Source of the DNA: CAZZIZ01 sp964654535
GTDB taxonomy: Bacteria; Bacteroidota; Bacteroidia; Chitinophagales; UBA2359
Direction: 5' to 3'
DNA: 26,715 bases
NCBI GenBank assembly: GCA_964654535.1
Contig: CAZZIZ010000020.1
Coordinates: 1-26,715, forward strand
Translations under genes and position numbers: made by a program
Notes under the pieces: model-generated
Told to the model about the DNA's origin: nothing
Seen by the model: only the letters and a program-made list of their open reading frames with translations
Database searches by the model: none
Shown here: positions 1-8,124 of the stretch, piece after piece
Layout of the letters: the number at the start of each line of letters is the position of its first letter
Numbering within the stretch: position 1 is the first letter of the stretch

Positions 1-93
1 GGAAAATACATCTGGCTCATCGAATTGTTCCATCCAGATGGCGAAACCATTTCGGAGAAAGTGGTAGTTACTTTAGCTGGATTTTTAGACTAA
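1..93 (+). CDS. C-terminal end of a probable secreted surface protein (5' partial)
   Basis: An open frame runs from the window edge to a TAA at 91-93 and encodes 30 residues. The tail has an alternating aromatic/hydrophobic pattern (KYIWLIELFHPDG, then KVVVTLAGFLD) typical of the last strands of an immunoglobulin-like or lamin-tail-type beta-sandwich. Many secreted Bacteroidota proteins end in a similar 'G.Y.l..E.F...G......V.LAG' pattern. That resemblance is from memory and the fragment is short, so the family is tentative. The stop lies only 5 bases before structured repeat copy 1. Being coding is likely; the product is uncertain. Confidence 0.5.
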   Translation, partial: GKYIWLIELFHPDGETISEKVVVTLAGFLD

Positions 94-98
94 TTTTT

Positions 99-255
99 GG
101 GCGTGCCCCACTCGCTTCTTTGCTGCGCAAAAGCTCGGGCTTTCGGCCCTCGCTCTTATCTGCTTTTTTCGCGCTTAGACCCTCTAGCTCTAAGGAGCTA
201 AGGTCTATGGCTCAAAAGCAAAAGGAGCTCAAACATAGGCCTCTATCCCTCACGC
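99..255 (-). repeat. Structured intergenic element, copy 1 (type I)
   Basis: Read on the minus strand, the element starts GCGTGAGGGATAGAGG and ends GGGGCACGCCC. GCGTG at the start pairs with CACGC at the end. Hairpin 1 has an outer stem of TAGACCTT with AGGGTCTA (one U-G pair), inner stem AGCTC/GAGCT, loop CTTA and a 3' AG bulge. Hairpin 2 has outer GCTT/AAGC, inner TTGC/GCAA, loop GCA and again an AG bulge. Between them is the shared core AGAGCGAG...GCCGAAAGCCCGA. It lies 21 bases beyond the stop of the PagL-like gene, in the same sense as that gene. Confidence 0.88.
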
Positions 256-276
256 ACGAAGCAGCTCGAAAAACTC

Positions 277-1011
277 CTAAAACGGATTAAACAAACTATC
301 CTTCCAAGGACTTATCGGATGTTTTTTCTTGTCAAAGGTTTTGGTGAAACCAAAGCGAACACCATAACTATCAAACCCAGGATTCTCATCCTTAAATAAG
401 GAAGCGTTACTTATATGCTGATTGCGAAAACCTACATCAAAAGCAGTGCGTTCGTTTATACGCAGGTGATACATAAAAGCGTAGAAGTAATTAAAATTAA
501 AACCAGAACCTCTGTTCGGGAAAGGCGCATCAAATAGGACGGTGCCGAAACCGTTTTCAAAGTTTAGTTTGTGGCGTCCAGCATTTACAATATGCCAGTT
601 AAACACGCCTGTAGTTCCGGCGCCAATTCTTTGTTGTAAGGTGTCGGTCGTAAACAGAGGTCCGCCTTCTATACCAAATGAAAGCCACGGCCTGATAAAC
701 GTTTCTACTCTAAAACGCGCAGCGTATATGTTTGATATCGGAGGACGATTTTTGTATTCCTGCTGGTAGTCCAAGTGAGCGCTTACATACCAATCCCTTT
801 TTAGACCTTCTAACTTTAAAGTGTCATAGGCTATGTAATGCGATACCGCCACGCCAATCACGTTATAAAACACATTCCACTTCTCCGCTAGGTCACCTAT
901 AGTAGTGTCCAAGGGATCTTGCCACTCCCATTCACGCTCATCCTGAGCATCGAGCGATTGACAGAAAGTGAAAAGGAAAATTATGACTAAGTAGAAGCGT
1001 TTGGAGCTCAT
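277..1011 (-). CDS. PagL-like lipid A 3-O-deacylase / acyloxyacyl hydrolase family protein
   Basis: This 244-residue protein starts at an ATG and has an N-terminal signal peptide (hydrophobic segment about residues 7-17, likely cleavage after DAQ at 21-23). The remainder has alternating aromatic and polar residues, as in a small outer-membrane beta-barrel. The C-terminal motif RNQHISNASL (residues 196-205) followed by NPGFDSYG (210-217) matches the His-x-Ser-Asn signature of the PagL family, whose His and Ser are catalytic and which removes the 3-O acyl chain of lipid A in the outer membrane. The candidate residues here are H199 and S201. The family's Glu about 12 residues after the Ser is not present at that exact spot; D214 is nearest. 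The gene is divergent from the sterol desaturase (61 bases between starts). Fold assignment is good; activity is inferred. Confidence 0.72.
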   Translation of the reverse strand: MSSKRFYLVIIFLFTFCQSLDAQDEREWEWQDPLDTTIGDLAEKWNVFYNVIGVAVSHYIAYDTLKLEGLKRDWYVSAHLDYQQEYKNRPPISNIYAARFRVETFIRPWLSFGIEGGPLFTTDTLQQRIGAGTTGVFNWHIVNAGRHKLNFENGFGTVLFDAPFPNRGSGFNFNYFYAFMYHLRINERTAFDVGFRNQHISNASLFKDENPGFDSYGVRFGFTKTFDKKKHPISPWKDSLFNPF

Positions 1012-1042
1012 TGCAGCACGAAAATAGCTACTTATTCTGTGC

Positions 1043-1050
1043 TATATTTG
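1043..1050 (+). promoter_or_regulatory. Candidate -7 promoter box for the sterol desaturase gene
   Basis: The sequence TATATTTG is an exact match to the Bacteroidota -7 consensus TAnnTTTG. It lies 22 bases before the ATG at 1073, in the short gap between divergent genes. No good TTTG element is seen at the usual upstream distance, so this is a single-box call. Confidence 0.5.
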
Positions 1051-1072
1051 TCAGCCTTAAGCATCTTTAAAT

Positions 1073-1993
1073 ATGGAATTTGTTGATCCGCAGATAATGA
1101 AGTTTGCAGGCCCCTGCTTCATTGTCCTTGTACTCGCGGAAGTGTTGTTGAGCCTGAAGTATGAACCCGAAGTTTATAATCGAAAAGACTTAGCCGCTAG
1201 CGGTGCGATGGGTGTGGGTGCAGCAGTTATAGCCTTGGGCTCTAAAGCCTTACAGCTTGCTTTCTACTTTTTAATCTACAATCTCTTTAATACTGAAGTC
1301 AACGGAGTAGTCACCAACGTTTTTGGCTGGGAGGCATTTGGCTTTGCCTGGTTTGTTTGGATATTCTGTCAACTCGCAGATGACTTTTCTTATTACTGGT
1401 TCCACCGTGCGAATCACGAGATTCGTTTTTTCTGGGCGGCGCATGTTGTGCATCACTCCAGTGAACACTTCAACCTAGGAACAGGACTGCGCAATGGTTG
1501 GTTCACCCTAGTTTACAAGCCACTCTTCTATATGTGGATGCCGGCCATCGGTTTTCATCCTGTTATGTGTATCGTTTGTCTGGCTATTGAGTCGCTCTGG
1601 CAATTTCAGTTGCATACCCAGTTCTTACCTAGAAGTAAGTTCTTTGGTTTGTTTATGAATATGCACGATCATCACAGTGTGCACCATTCTTCGCGCTTAG
1701 AGTACTTAGATAAAAACCACGGTGGTTACTTAAATATCTTTGATCGTCTTTTTGGAACATTCAAAGAGCATGACGATGAGTTAGAAAACCACTTTGGTGT
1801 TTTAAGTCCTCCAGGTTCACATCACCCCTGGGCGATTCTTACGCACGAGTATGCCGCTATGTGGCGAGACTTTAAAACGGCTAAGAATTTCAAACAAGGT
1901 TTCATGTATGTCTTTGGCCCACCGGGTTGGAGTCCCGATGGTTCTAAGAAAACCGTAAAGCAATTACAAAAGGAACTAGCCGAAGCTGCTTAA
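1073..1993 (+). CDS. Sterol desaturase / fatty acid hydroxylase superfamily membrane protein
   Basis: This is a 306-residue integral membrane di-iron enzyme. Hydrophobic segments lie near residues 12-27, 45-70, 87-103 and 150-180. The eight-histidine iron-binding signature is visible: HRANH at 111-115, HVVHH at 124-128, HDHH at 198-201 and HH at 204-205, followed by the conserved HGGYLNIFDRLFGTF at 216-230. Superfamily members use O2 to hydroxylate or desaturate lipids; Bacteroidota homologues are often annotated only as sterol desaturase family and the substrate cannot be read from the sequence. The ATG at 1073 follows a TAnnTTTG box. The gene ends 4 bases before structured repeat copy 2 and converges with the AAA ATPase gene. 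Confidence 0.88.
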   Translation: MEFVDPQIMKFAGPCFIVLVLAEVLLSLKYEPEVYNRKDLAASGAMGVGAAVIALGSKALQLAFYFLIYNLFNTEVNGVVTNVFGWEAFGFAWFVWIFCQLADDFSYYWFHRANHEIRFFWAAHVVHHSSEHFNLGTGLRNGWFTLVYKPLFYMWMPAIGFHPVMCIVCLAIESLWQFQLHTQFLPRSKFFGLFMNMHDHHSVHHSSRLEYLDKNHGGYLNIFDRLFGTFKEHDDELENHFGVLSPPGSHHPWAILTHEYAAMWRDFKTAKNFKQGFMYVFGPPGWSPDGSKKTVKQLQKELAEAA

Positions 1994-1997
1994 TCTC

Positions 1998-2210
1998 GCG
2001 TAAGGGATAGAGGGGTTTGTTTGAGCTCCTGTTGTTTTCGAACACAAACACTTAGCTCTTTAGAGCTAGAAGTGTTTCGCGTGAAGAAAACAGAACAGAG
2101 CGAGCCCCGAAAGCCCGACCCGAATGCCGCGTTGGCTTCGAGCACATCTCTTATCGCTTGCGATAGAAGAGATTTGCGAGTATGTGACTTGGCCAATGAG
2201 GGTTACGCCC
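1998..2210 (+). repeat. Structured intergenic element, copy 2 (type I)
   Basis: It starts GCGTAAGGGATAGAGG and ends GGTTACGCCC. The terminal pairing is GCGTAA with TTACGC, compensating for the GCGTG/CACGC found in other copies. A long stem pairs GCTC-(C)-TGTT plus GTTTTC with GAAAAC, an AG bulge and AACAGAGC. Inside it, hairpin 1 has outer AAACACTT/AAGTGTTT, inner AGCTC/GAGCT, loop TTTA and an AG bulge. The core AGAGCGAGCCCCGAAAGCCC follows. Hairpin 2 has outer ATCTCTT/AAGAGAT, inner ATCGC/GCGAT and an AG bulge. It begins 4 bases after the sterol desaturase stop, in sense orientation. Confidence 0.9.
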
Positions 2211-2272
2211 GGAGTCCTATTGTATCAAAACAAAAATTGGAGCTTACTAAATAAAGAAAAGCCTGAAGTTTT

Positions 2273-2287
2273 AGCTCAAAATGAGCT
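2273..2287. other. Short inverted repeat between convergent genes
   Basis: AGCTCA and TGAGCT are separated by AAA. It sits between the 3' ends of the sterol desaturase and AAA ATPase genes, where a bidirectional terminator would be expected. There is only a short T stretch on the plus strand and none on the minus strand, so a terminator role is weakly supported. Confidence 0.3.
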
Positions 2288-2323
2288 TTAATGCTTTGTA
2301 GCCCGAAATGGATGAGTTTAAAC

Positions 2324-4966
2324 CTACTGCTCGGCAGGACTACTACCACCGCCAGCACGGAAACCAATAGTGTTACGCGTGTTAACCTGACGCGCTTTCT
2401 CTTCGTTGAAAGATTTTACGTCGGCAAGTATGATCTGCGATATTTTCTTACCTCGCTTGTCCTTATCTAAACTGGCCAAACGTAAGTTTTGGTTTTTGAT
2501 GATCTCCTTAACTGTATTACGTACCATACGACCGTTACCGAAGAACTCGTCTTTGGTTTCGAGCATATACTCGAAATAACCCTTCATGTGCTTTAAGGAT
2601 GCTTTGTCAAAAGTGTATTCCTCTTTCTCTGCAAGATTCTTGCAGATGGTAAGTAATTCTTCTGCAGTAAAATCCTTGAAGTCATAGACCTGATCAAAAC
2701 GAGATTTGAATCCAGGGTTGGATTCTAAAAAAGCTTTCATCTTATCAGGATAACCAGCCACTACTACAGCGAACTCACCCTTTTGATCTTCCATTCTTTT
2801 CAGAATGGTCTCAATAGATTCGTGCCCGAAATCGCCTTGTCCGCGTTGTGAGAGCGCATAAGCTTCATCGATAAACATAACGCCACCCATCGCGTCATCC
2901 ATACGTGATGAGGTTTTAATTGCGGTTTGACCAACGAAGCCCGCTACCAAACTCTGGCGATCACACTCTACTAAATGTCCACGCTCCAGAATACCTAGTG
3001 CTTTCAGGATGCGAGACAGAATACGCGCCACCGTAGTTTTACCGGTTCCCGGATTTCCAGTAAACACAGTATGGAAGGTCAAGTTGTTGAGTACCTCTTT
3101 GCCCGTTTCTTTGTAGAAACGAACTAGGTTAACGAGTTCTTGGATTTCTTTTTTGATATCGTCTAGGCCGACCAACTCGTTGAGTTCCGCTAAAGAAGAT
3201 TTTAATAAACCTTCGTCCACCGGAATGTCTGGCTTGCGTTTGTCTTTTTCTTTAAAGATGGCTTGGAAGTCTTCTTTCATTAAGACGGACAAATCGTCTT
3301 CGCTCAATTGATCGGGGCTTTCGGTTTTCATAATTCGTAAACCCAAATTCATTTTACCTTGATCGATCAGTTTATTGATGTAACGACCGTTCCCAAAGTA
3401 GCGATCGCGATTACGATAGGCCTCAACAATTTTCTCATAGAGATAATTACCAGCTTCCTCGCTAATCTTTACCTGCTTAGCGTCGGCAGCGTGCTTTGCT
3501 ATTTCCGCCAACTCTTGCGGCATATAGTCTGGAAACTCGAACCACATGTTCAAACGTGACTTCAATCCTGGATTGGTATCCAACAGCGTTTGCATTTCTT
3601 TTGGATAACCAGCCATAATAACCGCCAAGTCTCCTTCGCCATTCGACATTTCCTTTACTAAGATCTCAATAACCTCTCTTCCGAAGTCTTTGTTGTCTTC
3701 TGCTGAACGAGCCAAGCTATAGGCCTCGTCAATAAACATAACGCCGCCCTTGGCTTTCTTAATGGCTTCTTTCACCTTCGGTGCGGTTTGGCCAATATAT
3801 TCCCCAACTAAGTCAGAGCGATCTACCTCATGTATATGTCCATCAGAAAGCAAACCCATTTTATGGTAAATCTTACCAAGTAGCAAAGCTACGGTTGTTT
3901 TACCTGTTCCTGGGTTTCCAGTAAAGACAGAGTGGAGGTCTATGTTGTTTCCTTTTTCAAGGCCTTTGTCAATTCTAATTTTTAAAAACTTCAAGTACTC
4001 GGCGTAGTCGCGTACTTTTTGTTTGATGGTTTGTAAACCAACTAAGCCCTCAAGTTCTTCCAAAAGCTCCTCCAAAGACGCATCGTCTTTGCTGCTCTTT
4101 TTTGAAATTACTTTCGTACCCGAATCGGGTAAAAAAGCTTCGGTAATTCCTTCCTCAAAAGTTTTACCAACTTCAAATGGAATAACCGCTAACAACTGAT
4201 CCATAAAAACAATCTCCAGTGAATAGCGGTCGGTAAACCAAGTTCCTTTGTTCTCGCTTCCCCAACCTGTACAAATAGTAAAAGTGTTGTCGTTCTTTTT
4301 AATGGATTTCAGTTCTATGGTTTCGCCCTTGAGTTGATGGGCATCATTATAGAACTTAAACGAAACCTCACAGTTCCAGGGTCGCGGAAGTATTTTGTTT
4401 TTGAATTTGAATTCTACAAAAATGAAGCGCGTTTCTCGATGGTCGAACTTAGTATAGTATACTCGTTCTTCTTCTTTACCGCCATCGTCGCTGCTTTCAT
4501 AAAGCTTAATCGATTCTATGTCGAAATAGGGGTTGTTTTCTTCGGTAACCGTTCCCACGTCTTCTACGAAGAACTGCGTAGTAGCTACAAGTTCATCTGA
4601 GATATATGCTTCCCAGGTATAAACTCCTTTCTTCCAGTAAATGCCATTTTTCTTGTTGCCCCATCCCTCACGGATGTAGATAATGTTCTCGTCCTTGTTG
4701 ACGGGGCGATTTACGTGCAGGGAGCAGAGCTCTATTTTCTTACCTCCTTTGTGGGCAAATGCCTTAAGGGTGACATTAATTTCCCAATCCTTTTCATCAA
4801 ATAGCTTGTTGTAAAATGAGAGTTCGGCATATATATAGCTCGATTCTCCCCGGTCAAAGACCCGACGGTATTTCTTCTGCTTTCCTGCCAGCCACTCCGC
4901 AGAACCATAAACCTTTAAATTCTTGAATTTGAAAGGATGATTCGGATTTTTCTTCTTTACAGCCAT
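2324..4966 (-). CDS. Tandem CbbX/SpoVK-type AAA+ ATPase with duplicated N-terminal domain
   Basis: This 880-residue protein starts at an ATG and has no signal peptide. Two related N-terminal beta-rich domains occupy about residues 12-135 and 146-268; each has an FDxxESxxIYxELxFxNK-like opening and a GWG...W segment. Two complete AAA+ modules of the CbbX/CfxQ/SpoVK type follow. Module 1 has Walker A GNPGTGKT at 350-357 and Walker B GGVMFIDEAY at 407-416. Module 2 has Walker A at 637-644 and Walker B at 694-703. Both keep the pore-loop segment (EYIGQTA, GFVGQTA) and the FGNGR sensor region. CbbX-type proteins remodel partner proteins by threading a peptide through a hexamer; the partner here is unknown. 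The duplicated N-terminal domain may bind it. The gene is monocistronic between repeat copy 2 and the CPBP gene, with no clear terminator. Confidence 0.85.
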   Translation of the reverse strand: MAVKKKNPNHPFKFKNLKVYGSAEWLAGKQKKYRRVFDRGESSYIYAELSFYNKLFDEKDWEINVTLKAFAHKGGKKIELCSLHVNRPVNKDENIIYIREGWGNKKNGIYWKKGVYTWEAYISDELVATTQFFVEDVGTVTEENNPYFDIESIKLYESSDDGGKEEERVYYTKFDHRETRFIFVEFKFKNKILPRPWNCEVSFKFYNDAHQLKGETIELKSIKKNDNTFTICTGWGSENKGTWFTDRYSLEIVFMDQLLAVIPFEVGKTFEEGITEAFLPDSGTKVISKKSSKDDASLEELLEELEGLVGLQTIKQKVRDYAEYLKFLKIRIDKGLEKGNNIDLHSVFTGNPGTGKTTVALLLGKIYHKMGLLSDGHIHEVDRSDLVGEYIGQTAPKVKEAIKKAKGGVMFIDEAYSLARSAEDNKDFGREVIEILVKEMSNGEGDLAVIMAGYPKEMQTLLDTNPGLKSRLNMWFEFPDYMPQELAEIAKHAADAKQVKISEEAGNYLYEKIVEAYRNRDRYFGNGRYINKLIDQGKMNLGLRIMKTESPDQLSEDDLSVLMKEDFQAIFKEKDKRKPDIPVDEGLLKSSLAELNELVGLDDIKKEIQELVNLVRFYKETGKEVLNNLTFHTVFTGNPGTGKTTVARILSRILKALGILERGHLVECDRQSLVAGFVGQTAIKTSSRMDDAMGGVMFIDEAYALSQRGQGDFGHESIETILKRMEDQKGEFAVVVAGYPDKMKAFLESNPGFKSRFDQVYDFKDFTAEELLTICKNLAEKEEYTFDKASLKHMKGYFEYMLETKDEFFGNGRMVRNTVKEIIKNQNLRLASLDKDKRGKKISQIILADVKSFNEEKARQVNTRNTIGFRAGGGSSPAEQ

Positions 4967-5184
4967 TTACGCTTTAAGGTGATTGAAATGATATAACATA
5001 CTAAGAGCGAAAAGTATTCCATATAATCCCAGAAATATCACTTTTGGCGCTTTCTACACTGAAAATACCAGATTGACCTCTGTTTAGAGTGGTTTTTTTA
5101 TGAACAAACACCTTGATGGAATAAAGGGTCGTTCGGCATACATAAAAATTTAAAAAAGTAGGGAGGGCAGCTTCTCTTTAGACA

Positions 5185-7035
5185 CTATGCACCCAAAGTG
5201 GCAATAGTCATTAATAGCGCTCCAGAGTTATTGAAAATGTGAAAAGCCATACAGGCCAATAGTCCCTTGGTTTCCTTGTAAAGCGATCCAGCCAAAAGGC
5301 CAAAAAGGAAGAAAACGGGAAGAAGAAAAACAGAACCATGTATTATCGCGAATAAAATGGCTTGAACGCAATTAGCAAAGTAGAAACCCAAATATCTCTG
5401 AGATGAATTTAAGATGATACCTCGAAACATAATTTCTTCATAGATAGGAACGCAAATGGCCATTAAAGCAAAGCCGAAATACTTGCCATAAGTGTTAATC
5501 ACGGAAACGATATCTTCTCTTCCTGCTGCGATGGGGTTAGCCCAATACATATCTTCCAAAGTCATATCAAAAGCCCAGAACCCCCATCTTAAGTAAATTC
5601 CTTTTAAGAAAGTAAAGACTAAAAAGTAGCCAAGCCCCTTTCCGATTGCACCCCCAATAGAAGCTATACCAGGGCCATATATTTTTAGCGGCGTACGATA
5701 CATCGCGAAAGCAGTGAAGATGGCGACGACTATCATAAACACTACTGAAGAAAAAGCAAGCTCGCTTTCTTCAAAACCAATAAAAGAATTTTCGATCAAG
5801 TAACTATTGAGGCTCTCGGGATATTGCCATTCTGAAACAAAGGTGGCTATGAAATAGCCCGCGCCAACAAGCCAAAAAGATTTAAGACCCCAAACCGTTT
5901 TTGGGTGCTTGTGTAGGAAGTCGGCATTCCATCGATGCCCATAGGTATGAATGGGTAAAATGAATGACAAGGGAAAAAGAATCAAAAACGAAAGAAAAAG
6001 GAGAAGGACGAACATCGTACCTAAATCACGAATACGCATTCCCCGGAAAGGCGCCTTGAGAAATAAGCGCAATCGGTAGGCACCAAATGGGTCGGCGTAA
6101 AACCCACCTTCGTCTCGATATTCTTGATAGCTCTGAACCGCTAGAGAATCTTCTTGGTGCTTAAGGTCGTGCGCAAAAAGTAAGCGTAGATTTTCTAATT
6201 TATTCCATTGGTTGCTAGTATCCTTGAGAAAATAGCTTCTGGCAAGTTCATACTTGCCAGTCTGTTCGAACGTTTTGGCCAGGGTACCATTGCCTACGTA
6301 ACTGGAATCTTTTTCTGTTACTGCGTTATAGGCTAAGGCGGCTTCATCAAAGGCGTCGAGCTCAAAGAGCAAGCTTGCTTTCGAATACAGTTGATATACT
6401 TCGGAATCTGGGAAATCGTTTTCTACAAGGGTGGAGATAGCATTTTCCTTTTCGCCTAACTCATTTTGGATTCTGGCCTTCAGCAAAGCTAATTGGAGAT
6501 CTTGCTTATAAGGTTCAGCTTTTTCGATTTCCGCCAGGGCCGTATTTGGTTTGTCATTTTCGTAGTTCTTGTTGGCCATTTGGTAGAAAAGGATGCCCTT
6601 TTGCTCATCGCTCCAATCCGCTGAATTGTCAAAGGCGCTGTACGCATTGTCAATTGCCCTTTCCCTTTTTTCACCCCAAGTAGTATTTATTAGGTGAAGC
6701 AGTACTCCAGGATGATTCGGATAGCGCTCTTGTAATTCTGCAAAGCAAGTTTCATAAGCGGCCTGATTGGGATTCTCTTCATTGTAGGAATCATACATTG
6801 CGATGTTGATGAACTTGCAATATTCGATGTGGATCAAAGCATTATTCGGCTCTTCCAGAATAAGCGCTCGGTACTCAGCAACAATGGAATCATACTTTTG
6901 TTGCTCACTGCTATCGAGTAGAGCGCTGTAAATCTCGTGATCGTAGGAGTTGCTACTAAGTTTTTGCGCGCAGGCTTGGTCAAAAGTGACGAATAGAAAC
7001 CCAAACAATAAAATCAGATTGAAAAAATACCGCAT
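5185..7035 (-). CDS. Periplasmic TPR domain fused to CPBP (CAAX-type) membrane protease
   Basis: This 616-residue protein starts at an ATG. It has a signal peptide (about 1-23, ending ACAQ), then a helical TPR-like region (about 45-310, with pairs such as AYRAL...EPNNALIHIEY and EYxLARSYF). A multi-helix membrane region runs from about 335 to the end. The CPBP motifs are complete: EEIMFR at 533-538, a His at 566 (FAIIHG), and HIFNN at 599-603. These residues coordinate the catalytic site in Rce1/CPBP intramembrane metalloproteases. The TPR part should face the periplasm, which is unusual because most CPBP proteins are little more than the membrane domain. Substrate is unknown. About 218 bases separate it from the upstream AAA gene, so separate transcription is likely. 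Confidence 0.85.
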   Translation of the reverse strand: MRYFFNLILLFGFLFVTFDQACAQKLSSNSYDHEIYSALLDSSEQQKYDSIVAEYRALILEEPNNALIHIEYCKFINIAMYDSYNEENPNQAAYETCFAELQERYPNHPGVLLHLINTTWGEKRERAIDNAYSAFDNSADWSDEQKGILFYQMANKNYENDKPNTALAEIEKAEPYKQDLQLALLKARIQNELGEKENAISTLVENDFPDSEVYQLYSKASLLFELDAFDEAALAYNAVTEKDSSYVGNGTLAKTFEQTGKYELARSYFLKDTSNQWNKLENLRLLFAHDLKHQEDSLAVQSYQEYRDEGGFYADPFGAYRLRLFLKAPFRGMRIRDLGTMFVLLLFLSFLILFPLSFILPIHTYGHRWNADFLHKHPKTVWGLKSFWLVGAGYFIATFVSEWQYPESLNSYLIENSFIGFEESELAFSSVVFMIVVAIFTAFAMYRTPLKIYGPGIASIGGAIGKGLGYFLVFTFLKGIYLRWGFWAFDMTLEDMYWANPIAAGREDIVSVINTYGKYFGFALMAICVPIYEEIMFRGIILNSSQRYLGFYFANCVQAILFAIIHGSVFLLPVFFLFGLLAGSLYKETKGLLACMAFHIFNNSGALLMTIATLGA

Positions 7036-7203
7036 TAGGATTCCGAGTTTTTGATTGAGTGCGTCCTGATTACAATATACAATTAATCGTCAATTATTGT
7101 TTTTCCCCTTCGGTTTAGGCGCATATTTTGAATTCAAATTTGAGTGACTAATTTATTTTGCGAACTGAGTCACAAATTGACCTTACATCCGCTATTCCTG
7201 TTT

Positions 7204-7211
7204 TACCTTTG
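7204..7211 (+). promoter_or_regulatory. Candidate -7 promoter box for heme A synthase
   Basis: TACCTTTG is an exact match to TAnnTTTG. A TTGA at 7177-7180 lies 23 bases upstream and could be the -33 element. The presumed GTG start at 7217 comes only 5 bases after the box, so the transcript would be leaderless or nearly so. Confidence 0.5.
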
Positions 7212-7216
7212 GGCAA

Positions 7217-8124
7217 GTGGAAGAAAAGTATCGTCGACATTTAGGCAGGTTCCTCATTGTTTGTCTATGTTGTTTGTATATCCAAGTAATGATTGGAGGG
7301 ATTACGCGCCTAACGGGATCGGGTCTGTCCATTACCAAATGGGAGGTGGTTACAGGTACGATACCACCCCTAAATGCTGCTGATTGGAACGAGGCATTTG
7401 ACTTGTATAAGGACAGTCCTCAGTATAAGCTCATCAACGAAGGGATGTCTCTTCCCGACTTTAAGTTCATTTACTTCTGGGAGTGGTTTCATCGTTTTTG
7501 GGGAAGGGTCGTCGGAATGTTGGTCTTGGGCTATTTCATTTTCGCGCTTATTAGAAAACGACTTGACGCGGTTTGGATTAGGCGATTTTTGATTTTCCTT
7601 TTTCTTTATGCTTGCCAAGGCGCACTGGGGTTTTTTATGGTTATGAGCGGACTATCCGATATACCCTACGTTAGTCACTATCGTTTAGCAGCGCACTTAA
7701 CCCTTGCCATAATCTTATTCGCATACATGCTGTGGATGCTTGTGCAATTACGTAGCCAAAAATCTGATTGGATTGTCANNNNNNNNNNNNNNNNNNNNNN
7801 NNNNNNNNNNNNNNNNNNNNNNNNNNNNNNNNNNNNNNNNNNNNNNNNNNNNNNNNNNNNNNNNNNNNNNNNNNNNNNTTTGTGATTATGTTTTTCTGGA
7901 GCAAGATTAGAAACTTGGGCAGTGGAAAGCTATTCGCCTTTGCTAGAACTGCCTTGCCGATATTGCTTTTCGTACAAATAGGGCTGGGTATTACTGTTTT
8001 AATTCTTTCCCGTACGGGTATACCGGTGAGCTGGGGCGTTATTCACCAATTAGTGGGTCTGCTTTTATTTAGCGACTTTTTGATTATCGCTTTTCACTTG
8101 AAGGGAGAAACTCAGTTAGAGTAA
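7217..8124 (+). CDS. ctaA: Heme A synthase, COX15/CtaA family (interrupted by assembly gap)
   Basis: The protein converts heme O to heme A for aa3-type cytochrome oxidase in the inner membrane. The N-terminal part (187 residues) has the family pattern: QVMIGGITRLTGSGLSI at 23-39, KWEVVTGTIPP at 41-51, the heme-ligand region EWFHR with H92, and SHYRLAAHL with H154 and H160. After the 100-N gap the last 80 or so residues continue with two membrane helices and the conserved IHQLVG. The two parts are in different frames across exactly 100 N, which only shows that the true gap is not 100 bases: an intact frame needs a length of 3n+2. COX15 proteins of about 340 residues suggest some 65-80 missing codons, including the second-half heme His. 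The start is GTG with no nearby ATG. It overlaps the convergent downstream gene by 13 bases. Confidence 0.88.
7779..7878. other. Assembly gap of 100 N
   Basis: A run of exactly 100 N, the usual placeholder for a gap of unknown size. It lies inside the heme A synthase gene. Confidence 0.99.

Noticed and set aside
1990..2254. Open frames inside repeat copies 2 and 3 with similar peptides (LSSCC...LSSLELE...EQSEPRKPDP-like)
   Set aside because: The peptides match only because the DNA repeats do. Type II copies do not encode them, frames run in both directions, and paired-base changes explain the conservation better than protein selection.
7768..8124. A separate gene starting at 7768
   Set aside because: It begins just before the N run and its end is plainly the C-terminus of heme A synthase; it is one gene split by the gap.
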